64,000 nucleotides of DNA, from positions 3,472,001-3,536,000 of the forward strand of contig JAEILZ010000002.1 of the NCBI GenBank assembly GCA_018873225.1. The letters run 5' to 3'. Both the position numbers and the translations under genes were made by a program. The notes beneath the pieces are model-generated. The model had not been told where the DNA came from. It did no database searches and worked only from the letters and a program-made list of their open reading frames with translations. This document shows positions 1 through 11,917 of the stretch, in pieces. Origin of the DNA: [Phialemoniopsis] sp. UDSM-2020. Taxonomy: Eukaryota; Ascomycota; Sordariomycetes; Thyridiales; Thyridiaceae. Each line of letters starts with the position of its first letter. The first letter of the stretch is position 1.

Positions 1-372
1 TCGTGCAGACCCTTGAGGAACTCCTCGCTCAGCAGGCCCATGATTGTGTCCAGCGTCTCGCCGAGGTGCGTCAGCGTCTTGAGCAGGTCGCCGAGGCCGC
101 TGCCGTCGCTGTCGCCGAGCCCGGGCAGGCTCAGGTTCTGGCGCGGGTACAGCGGCGCCTTCTTGGCGTCGGCCTGGCTCTTGCGGAGCAGGCCATTGAG
201 CTCCGTGATGGCGTCCGTGAGGTCGTTGCGGGGCATGAGGACCAGGTTGCGGCTCGCGAGCAGGGCGTCGAGGGCATCGAGGTCGAGCTCGGGCGCCGAC
301 GCGGTGCGCGCCGCGCCGACGGCGAGGCCGGCCGGGACCAGCGCCGCGCAAAGGACCTTGAAGAAGCGCATT
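1..372 (-). CDS. Small secreted protein, unknown function (3' end beyond window)
   Basis: The reading frame opens at the ATG whose complement lies at 370-372 and runs off the left edge without a stop, giving at least 123 residues. The first ~20 residues form a classic signal peptide (MRFF start, then a hydrophobic Ala/Val/Leu core ending near Gly-Ala-Ala-Arg), so the product is probably secreted. The mature part is acidic and Leu-rich with a Gly/Ser-rich patch (residues ~83-95, LPGLGDSDGSGLG) and a repeated amphipathic Leu pattern after it. I recognise no domain. Codons are strongly G/C-ending, which supports real coding. It is divergent from the DUF3712 gene, about 2 kb away. No intron is visible in the part present. 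Whether it is an effector-like or cell-wall-associated protein cannot be told from this part. Confidence 0.65.
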
Positions 373-2342
373 GTGTGTGTGCAGGATGACCAGGTGCGAG
401 ACAAGACCTGTCTTCTCGAGATGCAGTATGAATGCTACAGCCAAGTAGCACAACAAGATGTCGAAGAGAGAAAGAGAGAAGAAGGATGGGGGAGGAGGAC
501 AACTGCACCAGGTCCCTCACAACGGCTGGGAACACAGAGATGGGGAGGAACGGGGTCGCATCGACACACATGCAGGAGGGATCGCGGGATGCGTCAAATA
601 TGAGAGCGCAAGCTGCTTTCTGTGCGGCATCGCGCTTCTTGGTGCGGGCGGACTTTTACTGCCTGTCCCAGTCCATGTTCATCCATCCTCCTCCACCTCC
701 ACCACCGGGCGGTTTGGAGCGGTGGATGTTTGGCTCTTTGCGCCGCTTCACTTACAACAACCCGGGAAGTGAAGTGGAGGCATGGCAGAATTGCGACCGG
801 GGAGTGTCAGCTACCTGGGCTCTGCCCCGCCCATCGTGAGGGGAATATTTGCACGGAAACGGAGCTGAGGGTGTCGATCCCCTGCTCCTCCTCATCGAGA
901 GCCATCGACTTTTCCGGTGGGTTTTGCGTGCTCTGGTCGGCTGCTGCACCTGTGCCCCAGCTTTGCTCGACGCTATTTACCCCATGGGTACTTTTCTCGG
1001 GTCTGATCCACTGTCGTGTGTGGGTTTGTGGGAGCGAGCAGCGCAGAGGAGAGTCAGCTCGACTGCTCGAGCCATCGGCAACATCTCGATTTGTTATCAC
1101 ATGTGTGTGTTTTGGAGAGTTGGAGTCGAGAGAATGCGTGACAAGAGTCCCACTGCCGAGGCCTGTCTGGACGGTCGAGTGCGACTTTACTGGACAGAGG
1201 AAAGTGAGAGCTGCACGATGACGATGAATTACCACGTTTGGATAAATTGAGATGGAGACAGAGATGGGGTTAGGCCACGATGGATTGGTGCGCTCTCGGC
1301 GGAATTGTGACCGTGATCCAGTTAGAGCGAGGACAAGCTCACGGCATCCTTGCTGGATTGGGAATGACCGCGGGGACAGCTCGAGATGGGTTGGGATGAA
1401 AACTGCATAGCGCGCCTGTCACGCGCACTAGAAGAGGCATAGTCTGACAATCAAGCTCACGTTGGTTGGAAGTGCTCGACAGGGGCATATGATCACCCCT
1501 GTCCATCACTCTTCCCGACTCCATTTTGTCCACCTCGTGCTCAGTGAGATCAACACACGGACGAGGCTAGCACGGCTAGTTTTTTTCTTTCCTTCCTGAT
1601 TGTTAGTCAAGCTTTGGTTGCCAAGCTATCTCCCCATGCCCCCCATGCTGCCCCCCCGCTCACGGCATCTCGAACGAGTCGCAATCTGTCAATGCAACCA
1701 TATGACGTCCCAAAACCCACCGTATCCTTCCTCCTGCACTCCACACCGCACCGTTGGGATGTCGTGATTGCGGGATAGCCTTGCCTGCTGTCAATAAAAG
1801 GACCAAGGCAGCTGCACGCCAAGACCTCAAGCGCGGCCGGACGGGGAATAGCGAGCTGCAACCTTGTCCACACCGCACACTATCCAGCTCCACCTCCAGT
1901 ACCAGACTTTCCAGCCCACCACGTTGGGCTCGCATGTCGCCGATTTGCATCGGTTGCGACTGGTTCGGAAGGTCAGCTCAGAGGTCTCGTGCGCCCGGGC
2001 GGTCAGCTCATGGTGGGTAGCTTTTTCTCGCTTCTCCAAGTGGGTGAAGTGGGTGATCAGCAACGCTGCGCGATCGGTTCATCGCTAGCTCCCACGACTG
2101 AGTAAACCGACCAGTCACCGCACAGGCGGATGAGGGGAAGCAAGCAGAGCTGTCGTGCAGATCCCTCGGCCTCGATTTATCTGTTGTAGGTGTAGATATC
2201 CCGTGCGTCTCCTCCTCGAGCCCGTGTGTGTGTGTGCTGTGTGCCTCTTGCCCGCTCCGTCGCTGCCCGCCACCTCCTTGAGTCGTTGTTGCCGTCTTCT
2301 CCTCCGTCGTGACAATTGCGCTCAGCTTCAGTGAGCCTGACA
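373..2342. other. Divergent intergenic region, no gene seen
   Basis: About 2 kb between two divergently transcribed genes. Open frames here are short, overlap each other on both strands and lack domain-like sequence. The last 200 bases before 2343 are pyrimidine-rich, with a short GT repeat near 2224-2236, consistent with a promoter and leader for the downstream gene. Confidence 0.6.
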
Positions 2343-3821
2343 ATGGATTCGTTCAAAGATAGGTCTCGATATGAGTCGGGCAGCCACCGTGACTCGACCG
2401 AGATGCGGCCTGCTGTTGCCGCCGGCGAAGGAGCGGCCGATGTCCGCCCATCACAAGAAGGCTCCCGCGGAGACTCCAGCTCGATTGATCATGTCGAGAA
2501 AGTCCCCCCTACGCCGGCAAAGCTGTCCAAGAGGAGACGCTTGAGGAATCATTGCGCTCGCTTCTGGCCGTGGTATTTGCTTGCCAACATCATCTTCTTG
2601 GCCATCTTGCTGCCACTCTTGTAAGTGTCTCGCAAAAGAAGGTTGCAGGTATCGACTGCTGGCAAGAGGACTATCCCACTACCTAAAGTCGGACTTGTTG
2701 AGAAATTGGTGACTAACAGAGGTTCCAGGTTCGTCAAGATCATTCCGGCAGTCGTTCAGGGCATTGTCAACAAGCAAGAGCTCCCAGTCTTCGGTGGCGC
2801 ATACATCGCTATATCGCCGACGCAGCTCAATATCTCGCTCGACACCATGCTTGATACTCCGCTGCCCGCGAGAATTGAGGAGATGCAGGTGCATCTGTAC
2901 AACCATGACACGCCCGACTTCTCGCCATTTGTCAATCTCACGTTTCCGGAGATTCATACCAACCACAAGACAAACGTCAGCATCAAGGACCAGCCTGTGA
3001 CCATCTCTAATCACACAGAGCTAGTCAAGTTCTTCGCCAACGTTTTTGACAACGAGAAGGTCAGCATCGGCAACCGTGCTGACGTCAAGGTCCATCTCGG
3101 TGCGCTCCACATGGGGGCGCATCTAGAGAAGACCGTCGAGATCCCTGCGCTCAACAAGCTGAAGAACTTTGGCCTCACTGACATCCAACTCGTGCTGCCG
3201 CCTCTGGAGAACGGCACCAATATCAGGGGACACGTCAACCTGCCTAATTGGGGCCGTCTTGCCCTGGGATTGGGCAACCTGACTCTGAACATCTTCTCGC
3301 ACCAGTCAGATCTCAGGCTTGGTATCATCGACATCCCAGATGTCAATTTGCCGCACGGCAACAACTCATTCGCGTTTACGGGCCAACTTGACATTGCGTA
3401 TGCCCTGCAGAACATTGGCCCCATCCTGGACAGCCAGGCTGACCCGCTGAGTCGGGGTGCCATCTCCCTTGGCACGACGGGCAATGCCACCATGATGAAT
3501 GGCGAGCACCTTCGCTTTGTGGAGGAGGTGCTCAATAATCGACGTATCATCTCCGAGACGCCTGTCATCACATTGGTCAGCCAGATCCTCGGCGGTCTGT
3601 TGACACAGGGCAGTGGCGATGGCCCACCTTTGCTGGATGTGCTAGGCGATATCGTCGGCAACAAGACCTTTGTTGAGGAGGTATTGCACAAGTTCAACTC
3701 AACGGGTGCGCTCTCCGGCCTGAATGCGACCGCGTCAGGCGGGAAGCCCAAGCACAAGAAGAGGTCGCTGCCGATTGCGTTGAACTTGTTTAAGATGAGC
3801 ATGAAGATGAGGAAACACTGA
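2343..3821 (+). CDS. DUF3712-family (Tag1-like) vacuolar membrane protein
   Basis: Two exons, 2343-2620 and 2729-3821, give 456 residues. The intron 2621-2728 has GTAAGT, a CTAAC branch site and a CAG acceptor. The N-terminus is hydrophilic and disordered (~70 residues), followed by a basic stretch (KRRRLRNH) and one transmembrane segment at about residues 76-96 that spans the exon junction. The remaining ~350 residues form a large lumenal or extracellular part rich in N-glycosylation sequons and beta-strand patterns, as in fungal DUF3712 proteins related to the yeast vacuolar protein Tag1. The C-terminus is basic. The topology suggests a type II single-pass protein of the vacuole or endomembrane system. 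The function of DUF3712 proteins is poorly defined; the family call rests on overall pattern. The intron carries a copy of a dispersed short repeat that also occurs 140 bases downstream of the stop. Confidence 0.8.
2641..2693 (+). repeat. Dispersed short repeat, copy A (inside an intron)
   Basis: Contains GGTATCGACTGCT followed by CTATCCCACTACCTAAAG, matching copy C at 15621-15699 over a 45-base stretch with about eight differences. Relative to C it lacks ~22 bases between two AGG-type positions. It fills the centre of the DUF3712 gene's intron. Confidence 0.7.
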
Positions 3822-3960
3822 TTGATTGATACCAAAGGTCGGGGAAGGTGTTTTGGTGTTTAATGCATATTGGGGTTTTTGTGAATTATTGCTTACGAGT
3901 CTCCGAGTACACGCACAGAGGTGGTCAGGGTACACAGGACATCCCTATTGACCTATATGG

Positions 3961-4020
3961 CTTTAGGTAGTGGGATAACCCTTCGCATAGTAGTCGATAC
4001 CTGTCGAAGTTTCAGCCTAC
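3961..4020 (-). repeat. Dispersed short repeat, copy B (intergenic)
   Basis: Read on the minus strand it has GGCTGAAACTTCG, then ACAGGTATCGACTACTA and GGGTTATCCCACTACCTAAAG, the same order of blocks as copy C. It sits 3' of the DUF3712 gene, in the 376-base space before the next gene; I see nothing else there except a likely promoter. Confidence 0.75.
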
Positions 4021-4197
4021 AGCCTTCGTATATGATAATGTATAAAGTATCTTGGCAAAGTGGTGATGGTGATATCGCTGTCGTGTGCTGGGTCTGGGAG
4101 CACGTGACATCCGCGTGAAATTGCTACTAAAAACATCAACTACCAAGCACTTCCGAGTCACGCTGAACCATCTCCACGGGCAACCAGTCGCTTGACC

Positions 4198-6159
4198 ATG
4201 GCTTGTTCAGCCTGCCACGAACGCAAGGTCAGTCATTGTATCTGGGCAGGATGCCATGACAATCCACGCACTGTGCTGACCACTCTCCAGATCAAATGCG
4301 ACCGCGAGGTCAAGGGCACGCCATGCACCAATTGCTCGAAGGCTGGATTTGACTGCATGTACGCTACCGGGTCCTTGATATTTGCGACTTGGCAATGTAA
4401 GATGTTTCTACACTGGACTGGTGACTGATCAAGCTGCAGGCAATATCATAGGCGGAGGAAGAAGAAGTTCCCTCCTGCCCCTGGTCGCCCGCAGTTGGTC
4501 CTCCCTCGAGCAGACCATCCCGGCACGGAAGCCAGCCCACAGGACCCGAGTGAACCTGAACATGCTTATGTAGCTCGCACTGAGGTATTGGGCGATGTAA
4601 CATTTGATGAATCACTTGTGCAGGGGCAGAGCCAGACCGACGGCGCGTCAGCCGGGCCTTCGCTTGTCGACTCAGCCGTTCTCAGTCTCCACAAAGCCTT
4701 TGAACTACCATCGCCATCAGAGAGGGAGGCTCTGGTTCAGCACTTCATGGAGTCATGCTGGCCGTGGACTCCAGTAGTAGACGTGGCGTGGCTGGGCGAC
4801 ACTCACGGTCAGCCAACTTTCCCCTTGCTTCTCCAGGCCGTCTTTGTCGCCGGCAGCCGAGTAGCGAGCGAAGAAGACCAGACGTGTACCGAAAACTACT
4901 TTCAGAAGGCGAAAGCCCTGTACTTCTATCAGACCTCGACTAGTCCAATCATCGCTGTGGTGGCAGCAATTGTACTACAATGGTGGTCACCGATGGGCCC
5001 GGAGCAAGTTTCTCAGCGTAATTCAGGGTTCTGGGTCCATGTTGCGACAGGTCTCGCTCACCAGTTGGGGCTGCACAAAGAGCCTAAGAAAGGCCCGTTA
5101 TGTGCTCTGAAACGAAGGATATGGTGGTCCCTCGTGGTGAGTGTGCCTCACCTTTGGTATCTGGCATGACTGACACTCGATTTGCAGTGTAGAGACATTC
5201 TCATATCTGTTGGTGTAGGCAGACCGAGAAGCATCAACCTCGAGGACAGCGATGTATTGCCCCCAACAACGAAAGACTTCCCGAAAGAGGATTCACATGC
5301 TCAGATCTTTGTTGCATATGTTGGCATCTGCCAGATACTGGGGGATGTCGTTCAGACCCGTCGGCGTGGCCAGTTGTTACCGGCTCAGAGAAAGACTTTC
5401 GAAGCTCAACTCTACCATTGGGCTCGGGAACTGCCAACGGACTTGCAGCTCTACCACGGTACAGACTCTAGAATCCTCAAGCCCTACGATGTAAGCTCAC
5501 GACAGCTTCACGCTGTGTACTTTGTCGTCGTCATCATCCTGTCGAGTTCTGAGACATCTGCTCCCCCTTCACCCGCACCGCTGGTAGCAGCATCCTTCCT
5601 TGCCGGTATCCATGGCGAGTTCGCCTCCCACGGGGACGTTAGGCGCCTATCGCCAGTCTATGCTTTTCACATATTAACGGCCGCGTTGTCGCTCCTCAAA
5701 GGCTTTCAGGACGCCTCTATCGCCGCCTCCGCGAGTGCAGACTTCGAAACACTTTATCGGGTCTTGCAACGGCTCGCGCAGAAATGGGGCTCTGCCAGAG
5801 GTCTGTTAGCACCCTTGCGTGCAGCCAAACGCGATGCTGAGGCACGACCGAAAGATTACTCGGTATCAATACCCATAGCCGCCGACCTGGGGCCTCTTTT
5901 CCGAGACTTTACCCCTTCAGATCTGTGCCAGGTCTGGGCATCGAGTACATCCCGAAGCTCCGTCCACGCACTGATGAACGATACGCCAGTATCACAAGAT
6001 TTTGTCAACACTGATTTACTGGCTAATGACACCGAGATAGCCTCCACGAGACCAGTCACATTTTTCGACGATGTTACTAACTGGGACTCGTTTCTGGGTG
6101 AATATTCGAATGTATTTGAACCATATTCGACACTAGATCACCAATTCGAGTTACAATGA
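4198..6159 (+). CDS. Zn2Cys6 fungal-specific transcription factor
   Basis: Four exons: 4198-4227, 4291-4358, 4440-5136 and 5188-6159, giving 588 residues. The zinc cluster is at the extreme N-terminus: C-x2-C-x6-C (CSACHERKIKC), then C-x2-C-x6-C (CTNCSKAGFDC), followed directly by a basic linker (RRRKKK). Splicing the first two introns restores this motif exactly. The centre has the fungal-specific transcription factor fold, including the RRIWWSL helix and the GRPRSINLEDSDV loop typical of this domain. The start is the only ATG that puts the zinc cluster in frame. It is convergent with the glutaryl-CoA dehydrogenase gene (stops about 205 bases apart), so a link to lysine/tryptophan breakdown is possible but unproven. 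Nuclear DNA-binding regulator; target genes unknown. Confidence 0.9.
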
Positions 6160-6363
6160 TAGATAGACACAATCTTGTAATTTAAATGTACCTTGCCTCC
6201 ATATTATGAGTGACAAGAGTTGTTTGTGCTCTTCACACACACTTGCGGGACCCCAGAACGCCTCATTCATGGAATGCATCTAGATTTTATATACATTCAC
6301 TACGTTACTAGTACATTGTTCGAAAGCAACATTTTGTTTTTGAACAATTGCCCACAAAGAGTG

Positions 6364-7629
6364 TCAGAAGAAAGCCTGGATCCCCGTCATCGCCCGACCA
6401 AGAATCAGCGCATGAATGTCACTCTGACCCTCATACGTCTGAGTGACAAACAAATTCGCAACATGCCGCCCGATATGGTACTCGTCACTGGCAGCGTTAC
6501 CGCCGAATATTTCCTGAAGAACACGAGCATTGACCAGCGCACGGTCGCAATTCTGACGCTTGATCATGGAGATCATCTCCGGTGCAACCAGTCCCTGGTC
6601 CTTGAGCCTCCCCACTTGGTAGGCAGCTTGCAGGCCAAAAGCCGCATCTGTGGATGCGTCCGCCAGCTTCTTCTGGACCAGCTGGTATTTGGCCAGCGGA
6701 TTTTTGAACTGCTTGCGCTCGAGAGCATAGGTGCGAGCCCGTTCGAGTGCATCCTCCAGCGCGCCCATCACGCCCCAGGCGATGCCATACCTAGCGGAGT
6801 TGAGGCAACTGAAGGGGCCGCGCAGACCCTCGACATTGGGAAGCAAGTTCTCGGCCGGCACGGCGCAGTTGTCGAGATGAATCATGCCTGTGATTGAGGC
6901 GCGGAGGCCGTTCTTGTTCTTGAGGGCGGGAGTCTCCAGCATTCCGGGTTCGCAGTGGTCTCTCTCCACCACGAATCCGCGGATCTTGCCGTCAAGCTTG
7001 GCCCAAACGACCAGAATGTCCGCGATGGGAGAGTTTGTGATCCACGTCTTGCTCCCAGATAGCAGGTAGTATCCCTTCTTGGAAGGGTGCGGCCTGGCCG
7101 TAGTCTCCATCGAGCCAGGGTCAGACCCATGATTCGGCTCCGTCAGACCAAAGCAGCCGACCAACTCACCCTGAGCGAGTCGGGGCAGCCACCTCTCCTT
7201 CTGTTCCTCGGAGCCGTGCTCCGCGATGGGGCCCATCACCAGCGAGCTCTGCACCGACATGCCCGATCGATACCCAGAGTCCACCCTCTCGACCTCACGC
7301 GTAATCAGTCCCGACGCGACACTGCTGACGCCTGGGCATCCGTAGCCCTCGATGGTGGCGCCAAGAAGGCCGAGCTCGCCCATCTCTCTCAGAATGTTTC
7401 TGTCGTAGTCCTCATTCCGGTACGCATCAAGCACACGTGGAAGGAGCTTCTCCTGGCAATAAGATCGCGCTGTTTCCTTGATCGCGACTTCTTCGTCGGT
7501 CAAGAGACTTTGTAGGTTCAGCGGGTCGTCCCACTGGTACTGCGGTCGAGTGGACAAACATCGGCACAACGCCACCGAGCGGCTGGAGAGGCGTTGGCCG
7601 AGAGGTCTGGCAAGTGTTCGGGAAAACAT
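6364..7629 (-). CDS. GCDH: Glutaryl-CoA dehydrogenase, mitochondrial
   Basis: Single exon, 421 residues, close to the usual length (~430 with transit peptide). The N-terminus is an Arg/Ser-rich mitochondrial presequence. Acyl-CoA dehydrogenase domains follow in order: N-terminal helical domain, the beta-domain signature [16 protein letters not shown] (~160-175), [14 protein letters not shown], and the C-terminal helical domain with [15 protein letters not shown]. The C-terminal stretch [23 protein letters not shown] matches the glutaryl-CoA subfamily, and the Glu of YEG is the expected catalytic base. Known reaction of the family: FAD-dependent oxidation and decarboxylation of glutaryl-CoA to crotonyl-CoA in Lys, hydroxylysine and Trp degradation, passing electrons to ETF. 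Other acyl-CoA dehydrogenases are less likely because the [13 protein letters not shown] tail is specific. Confidence 0.93.
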   Translation of the reverse strand: MFSRTLARPLGQRLSSRSVALCRCLSTRPQYQWDDPLNLQSLLTDEEVAIKETARSYCQEKLLPRVLDAYRNEDYDRNILREMGELGLLGATIEGYGCPGVSSVASGLITREVERVDSGYRSGMSVQSSLVMGPIAEHGSEEQKERWLPRLAQGELVGCFGLTEPNHGSDPGSMETTARPHPSKKGYYLLSGSKTWITNSPIADILVVWAKLDGKIRGFVVERDHCEPGMLETPALKNKNGLRASITGMIHLDNCAVPAENLLPNVEGLRGPFSCLNSARYGIAWGVMGALEDALERARTYALERKQFKNPLAKYQLVQKKLADASTDAAFGLQAAYQVGRLKDQGLVAPEMISMIKRQNCDRALVNARVLQEIFGGNAASDEYHIGRHVANLFVTQTYEGQSDIHALILGRAMTGIQAFF

Positions 7630-8152
7630 GTTCAGAGATAGAGAAGATGATAAAGAGGAAAGTTAGATGATTAACTTGATCATGAACAAAATGAAGGTGA
7701 AAGGCGTCAAGGTGGATCAGGCAGCGCAATGAACTACCATCTTTGTAGTTCAAGGTGTGGAAAGGGCGAGCGCCGAGAAACACCGAGAATCGCCGGCACC
7801 CACTTCGCCCCCCAATGCCGCCAAGCCAAGGGGGGACCTAGGTGTAGGCCTATTTCAAGCATGCGAAAACAATCATCGTTGTAGACAACTCCAAGTTCCA
7901 ATTATTTTTACACAGTAGACAAGGGTACTCTATCTTTGCCTTCTCATCCTGGCGAGACTAGTTCCGGTTTAGATGCATACGGACGTTACTCTTTCCGCCA
8001 TTTCCAGAAACGTCCAACCAAAATACCCGTGAACATCGTTCGCGGGGTGAACATTGTATCCTCATTGTCTCTCAAACAATCTTATGTGCCCTTTTAGAGT
8101 TGGTGTTGCATGCAAAGGCCGCGGTAGGCTCGAGTTCTCGCGTAAGTCCCTC
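7630..8152. other. Intergenic space, promoter of GCDH; no gene seen
   Basis: About 520 bases 5' of the glutaryl-CoA dehydrogenase gene and 3' of the membrane-protein gene. No convincing coding sequence or repeat is seen. Confidence 0.55.
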
Positions 8153-9201
8153 TCAAGGGTTCTCGTTCAGGCGTGTCGTAAGTTGGGTAAAGTTATCAAG
8201 CCGAGCTGTGGAACATGCGCACAAGCCCTTGGTCTTCTCGGCTTCTAGTCGCTCCCTGAAGAATACATCAAAGGGAGTGACCTCCCTGGGATCGGCAAGG
8301 CGGAAGTTGAGAATCCACCCCTCAACAAGACGCCATGTGATGCTCAATTCCATTAGGAAGCCCCAATCATGTCGGCCTACCCAGTATTGAGGTCCAACAA
8401 TGATCTTCGACCCCGACCGCACGATGCAAATCCTGCCGGCCACTTCCTGGGCACCTTGGATAATCTTGCAGTCTCGTCCAAGAAACATGGGGTAGGCCTC
8501 TCTCGGTAATTCCATCTCGAAGGGACCGCAGCCTCGATGCCAGGGATCACTACCAAAGACTTGCTTCCACAACAGTTTCCGTGTGTTGAGGTCTGGAACC
8601 CATAGTGGGGAGTTGCTATTGAGAGCGGCATACGCGGCAGTCTTCACTTCGACAGCAAATGGCTCGATACCGCTTGCTGCAAGGCCACCATATGTGTTCA
8701 GGTCGAGTCTTAGCTGTGTTTCGATATGCCGGGCGATTTGGACTCCTTTGACTATTTTTTCAAAGTTAGTAAATAAGTTGCGGCGCTCTTCTGACATGCT
8801 GGGACAGACTTACGAAGTGCAGTAAAGAGTTTCCAGTCTACTCGTGCATGAAAATATTCCGCAGAGACTTCAAGTGGTGAAGGTTTACCTTCGTTGAGAA
8901 TCTCTTTGCAAACCAGGTCCGTAGCTTGGCGCACCACCGAATCAACATTGGCTCTCGAGAGCCTGCCGATGTCGATAGCGCACTCTAATATGACCCAGCG
9001 CCGTTTTTCAGTCCTCTTCGAGAGACCGGGCCGGGAGGACGCGCCTGGTGACAGGGGGGGCTGTTCTTTCTTCTCTGGGGATAAATAGATGATGGTAATA
9101 ACCAACAGAAAGAAGAGAGAAATGGCAATCATTTCTAGGCTGTTGTTGCTGCTATCTCTAGTCGGGTTAACAATGTAGGCGTTGTTGTTAATTGAAGCCA
9201 T
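8153..9201 (-). CDS. Single-pass membrane protein of unknown family (paralog A)
   Basis: Two exons, 8814-9201 and 8153-8751, with a 62-base intron (GTAAGT, CTAAC branch site, TAG), give 328 residues. Residues ~23-41 are a transmembrane helix (IAISLFFLLVITIIYL), followed by a Pro/Ser/Arg-rich linker and a cytosolic-type domain of ~250 residues. Conserved with its paralog at 28050-29085: SAEYFHARVD, ARHxETQL, LWxQxFGxDPWxRG, PFExELPRxA, AQEVAG and a Trp-rich end near the C-terminus. The intron lies at the same codon and phase in both copies. I do not recognise the family and see no catalytic motif. It lies downstream of a HET-domain gene, a context common for accessory, fast-evolving fungal genes. 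Function unknown. Confidence 0.82.
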
Positions 9202-10013
9202 GTTGCCGGTCGATGGGGATTCTCTTATTGATAGGTTGATTGGTGGGTTGAACTATGGATTGATTGATGGGTCGAAGGAGAATGTCAACCATGATGGTAG
9301 TGGTAGGTTTGGTGATATTTATACGAATTATCCATAGTGGAGTTGCTGTAGTGAATGAGAGACAAGTGTGCAAGAGCGTGGAGCTGGAGGCTGCGTCCAG
9401 TGAAGTTCAGGAGATGCTGGCCTTGAATGAATGCGAAAGTTCAGGAACTTCCTCCACTGTGACTCTTCTTCGTTGTCTTATCCTTTGTCTATATAGTGAA
9501 AGTTTGCTCATCCCACCAAACAAGTCTGGCTTCTTGGTGAACAAAGCTACTTGTCAGTCACCAGACTCTTTCTTTAAGTAGTGATTAATGTAGTTATTAG
9601 TCTATAGGGTTGTTTGACTCTCGAAGAAATCCAAGACATTGCATGCTTGCTTTGAAGCCTTTGCGTGGCTTTGGTATATTAACGCTCTTCCCTGTGGGGT
9701 CTCTGGATTGCTGTGATGTGTTTGTAAGAGATCTCTACAAAACTATTATCATTCTTTGATGGGATTTGCTCCCTGTTCTTGTTGGCAAAGGATTTCTCTA
9801 ACTTGTCGCCCTTTCACAGAGCTCTATGTAGTCGTTGCGTCGTACTCAGCTGGCCTTGGTCCCTGATTCGCCAAGGCGCGTAGTTAGTAGTGAAGGCAGA
9901 TCTTGTGATTGGCAATGCCTCTATGCTTGTTGTGGTGAGTGATCTCATACATTCTTCAGTTGATGAGATACAGTAATCGCAATGCTAGAGCTCCATAGCA
10001 AACCCTACTGAAT
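9202..10013. other. AT-rich intergenic region
   Basis: About 810 bases with no supported gene. The first ~170 bases (9260-9370) resemble the region 5' of paralog B at 29130-29245 (shared GATRGTRGTGG and GGTRATATTKATA-like blocks), so the promoter was probably copied with the gene. Confidence 0.5.
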
Positions 10014-11917
10014 CTAGAACAATGTGATTGTGGTTTCTTCTCCCATCTCCATGCCTTGCCCATACATCAGTCCATGGATATATGTTTCTCCAACTAGGTG
10101 ATAACCCCCTTCACACGGTCGAATCAAAAAAGGAGCTTTCGTGCCATGAATCAAGCAGACGATGTCCTCCTCTCTACAGAGCTCGGGGCCAAAGCCCAAG
10201 TGCCCGTCCACGGTGACAAAGCATCTTCGAGTCATTAGCAGCGGTATCCTTGAACCATACCAGTTTGCTATCAAAGCCATGATTTTCTCAGTAGCTATTT
10301 TGTCTCCCTGTTCGTGCAAGTGGCGAATGGACTCGAGTCTTTCGGCAACCACCAACGGAAGGAGATCGTCGTCAACCTCGGGGGCAACCCATTGCGCCTG
10401 GGCGTGGAAATCTACCAAATCCGAAATGTCCTGGGCGGTGGCATGCCATCCTTCACCCATCAAGAGATCTGCCAACATGTTCGCCAGAAGGTTGGGAAAG
10501 AATGGCTCAAAATTTCTGCGTGGAGACTCGACCGGCAGATGCGATACGCCGGATAGCCAGGCAGCTTGTGCAACCCAGTCTCCAGGTACGTTGAGTGGTC
10601 GAGCAGCACTGGATAGTTTACCGATGATTCTTGCCTTTGTCGTCAAGGTATAACCTAAAGGGGAACGGGCAAGGGCGATGTTGAAGTCCGGTTGTGTTTG
10701 TCCGGATGCTCGAAACCTCCCATCAGCCCAATGGCGGTGCTTGGAGTCTATACCAATGGTCACCCTTGCCCTCATGCCATCGATGGTCCAATCTGGCACC
10801 CATGAAGGAAGATTAGGGAGGCGCCCTGAGACACCAATACCCGCGACGTATATAACTCGGATCGAGTCCGGCCTCTGGGAGAGCAGGTGAACGGTCGATT
10901 TGACGAATACAGACTCCACTGAGTTGTCGGGTCTATAGTTCGGCCTAAGAGCCGGGTGGTTGCCATCCGAGGAGATGTTGGCCAAGGCGTAAATTCTATC
11001 TCGAGGGTCGGTACATTGAAATTCCTTGGTAGACAGAAGAGCCCAGTCTAAGGTGAGCTTCCCTTCTTCAAAAGCAGTTTGTAGGAAGATCATGTGATAG
11101 CATGCTGCTATATTCCGATTTATTTGCCAACACCCCTCGAGGTTTCTCACGGCGTCCGAATTTGCAATGAGTTGCAGCAAATTGCCGGCACTCAACTCGT
11201 TGAGTAAGCCTATCCGGCCCCAAGCGATGAATCTTTGGCCACATACTAGCGCGACCTCCTGTGCGGCAACGACCTCCTGGACAACCCACATCCGGCTGAA
11301 GACTGGACGTCTGAGAAAACGCGCGAGGAGATCCCATCCCCACTCCATCTCTGAGGGTCCGAACCGCGAGCAGACGTGTTTGGCATCTGCATAGACAAGA
11401 GACGCTCCGTCGGAGCTACATCAAGTTCTGCCAGATACTCGCAGCGTTCATCTATTTCTTTGATGAAGTCTAGAGCTGCTTCGCCCTCGCCATCCGGATC
11501 ACCTGCGCCGGCGAAGACTAGGACGCGCTGCGCACGGGAAAACACCCCATGCATCTGCTGGACCTGTGCGGCCCGCTCTTCCAGATCCAGCTGGTTGATG
11601 CACAGAGCGTCGATCCAGAACAGGCAGTCCGGGTACACTTCCACAATCTCTTCTAGCACAGTGACCGCCGAGTCAGCGACGTAAACCACACCACCGCCTT
11701 CAAAGTGAATTTGATTCGTGGCCGTCGGTGTACCCCAATGATAGGAGATGGCCTCAAACTTGGGAAAATTCTCCTCATCATCCAGATCTGCGAGGATGAA
11801 TCGAAACAATTGAGTTACCTCGGGCGGCGTCCAGAGGGCCTGGATGAGGCGGATTTGTCGTCTCCCAAAGGAAAGAGGCACTTTCGCGTAAGGAGAGTCC
11901 TTTGGTGCAAGGTCCAT
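10014..11917 (-). CDS. HET-domain (heterokaryon incompatibility) protein
   Basis: Exon 1 (11420-11917) carries the HET domain start: AISYHWGTP (~residues 56-64) and WIDALCINQLDLEERAAQV (~101-119). Exon 2 (10014-11348) continues with RPVFSRMWVVQEVVAAQ, the third HET block, then DPRDRIYALANI and a ~300-residue C-terminal region ending in the common HET tail (GxxLCREEDIVCLIHGTKAPFLIRP, GExYIHGLM). The two frames are joined either by a 71-base intron (11349-11419, GTAGCT donor, weak AGAG acceptor), giving 610 residues, or by a frameshift; both keep the order of blocks. HET proteins act in non-self recognition and programmed cell death after hyphal fusion. No TIR, NACHT or repeat domain is attached. 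Confidence 0.85.

Noticed and set aside
3935..3960. ATCCCTATTGACCTAT resembles the start of the 78-base tandem repeat at 27676
   Set aside because: Only about 15 bases agree and the rest does not align; probably chance.
9264..9581. 105-codon frame 5' of paralog A
   Set aside because: It lies in the AT-rich promoter that resembles the promoter of paralog B; no homologous frame exists there.
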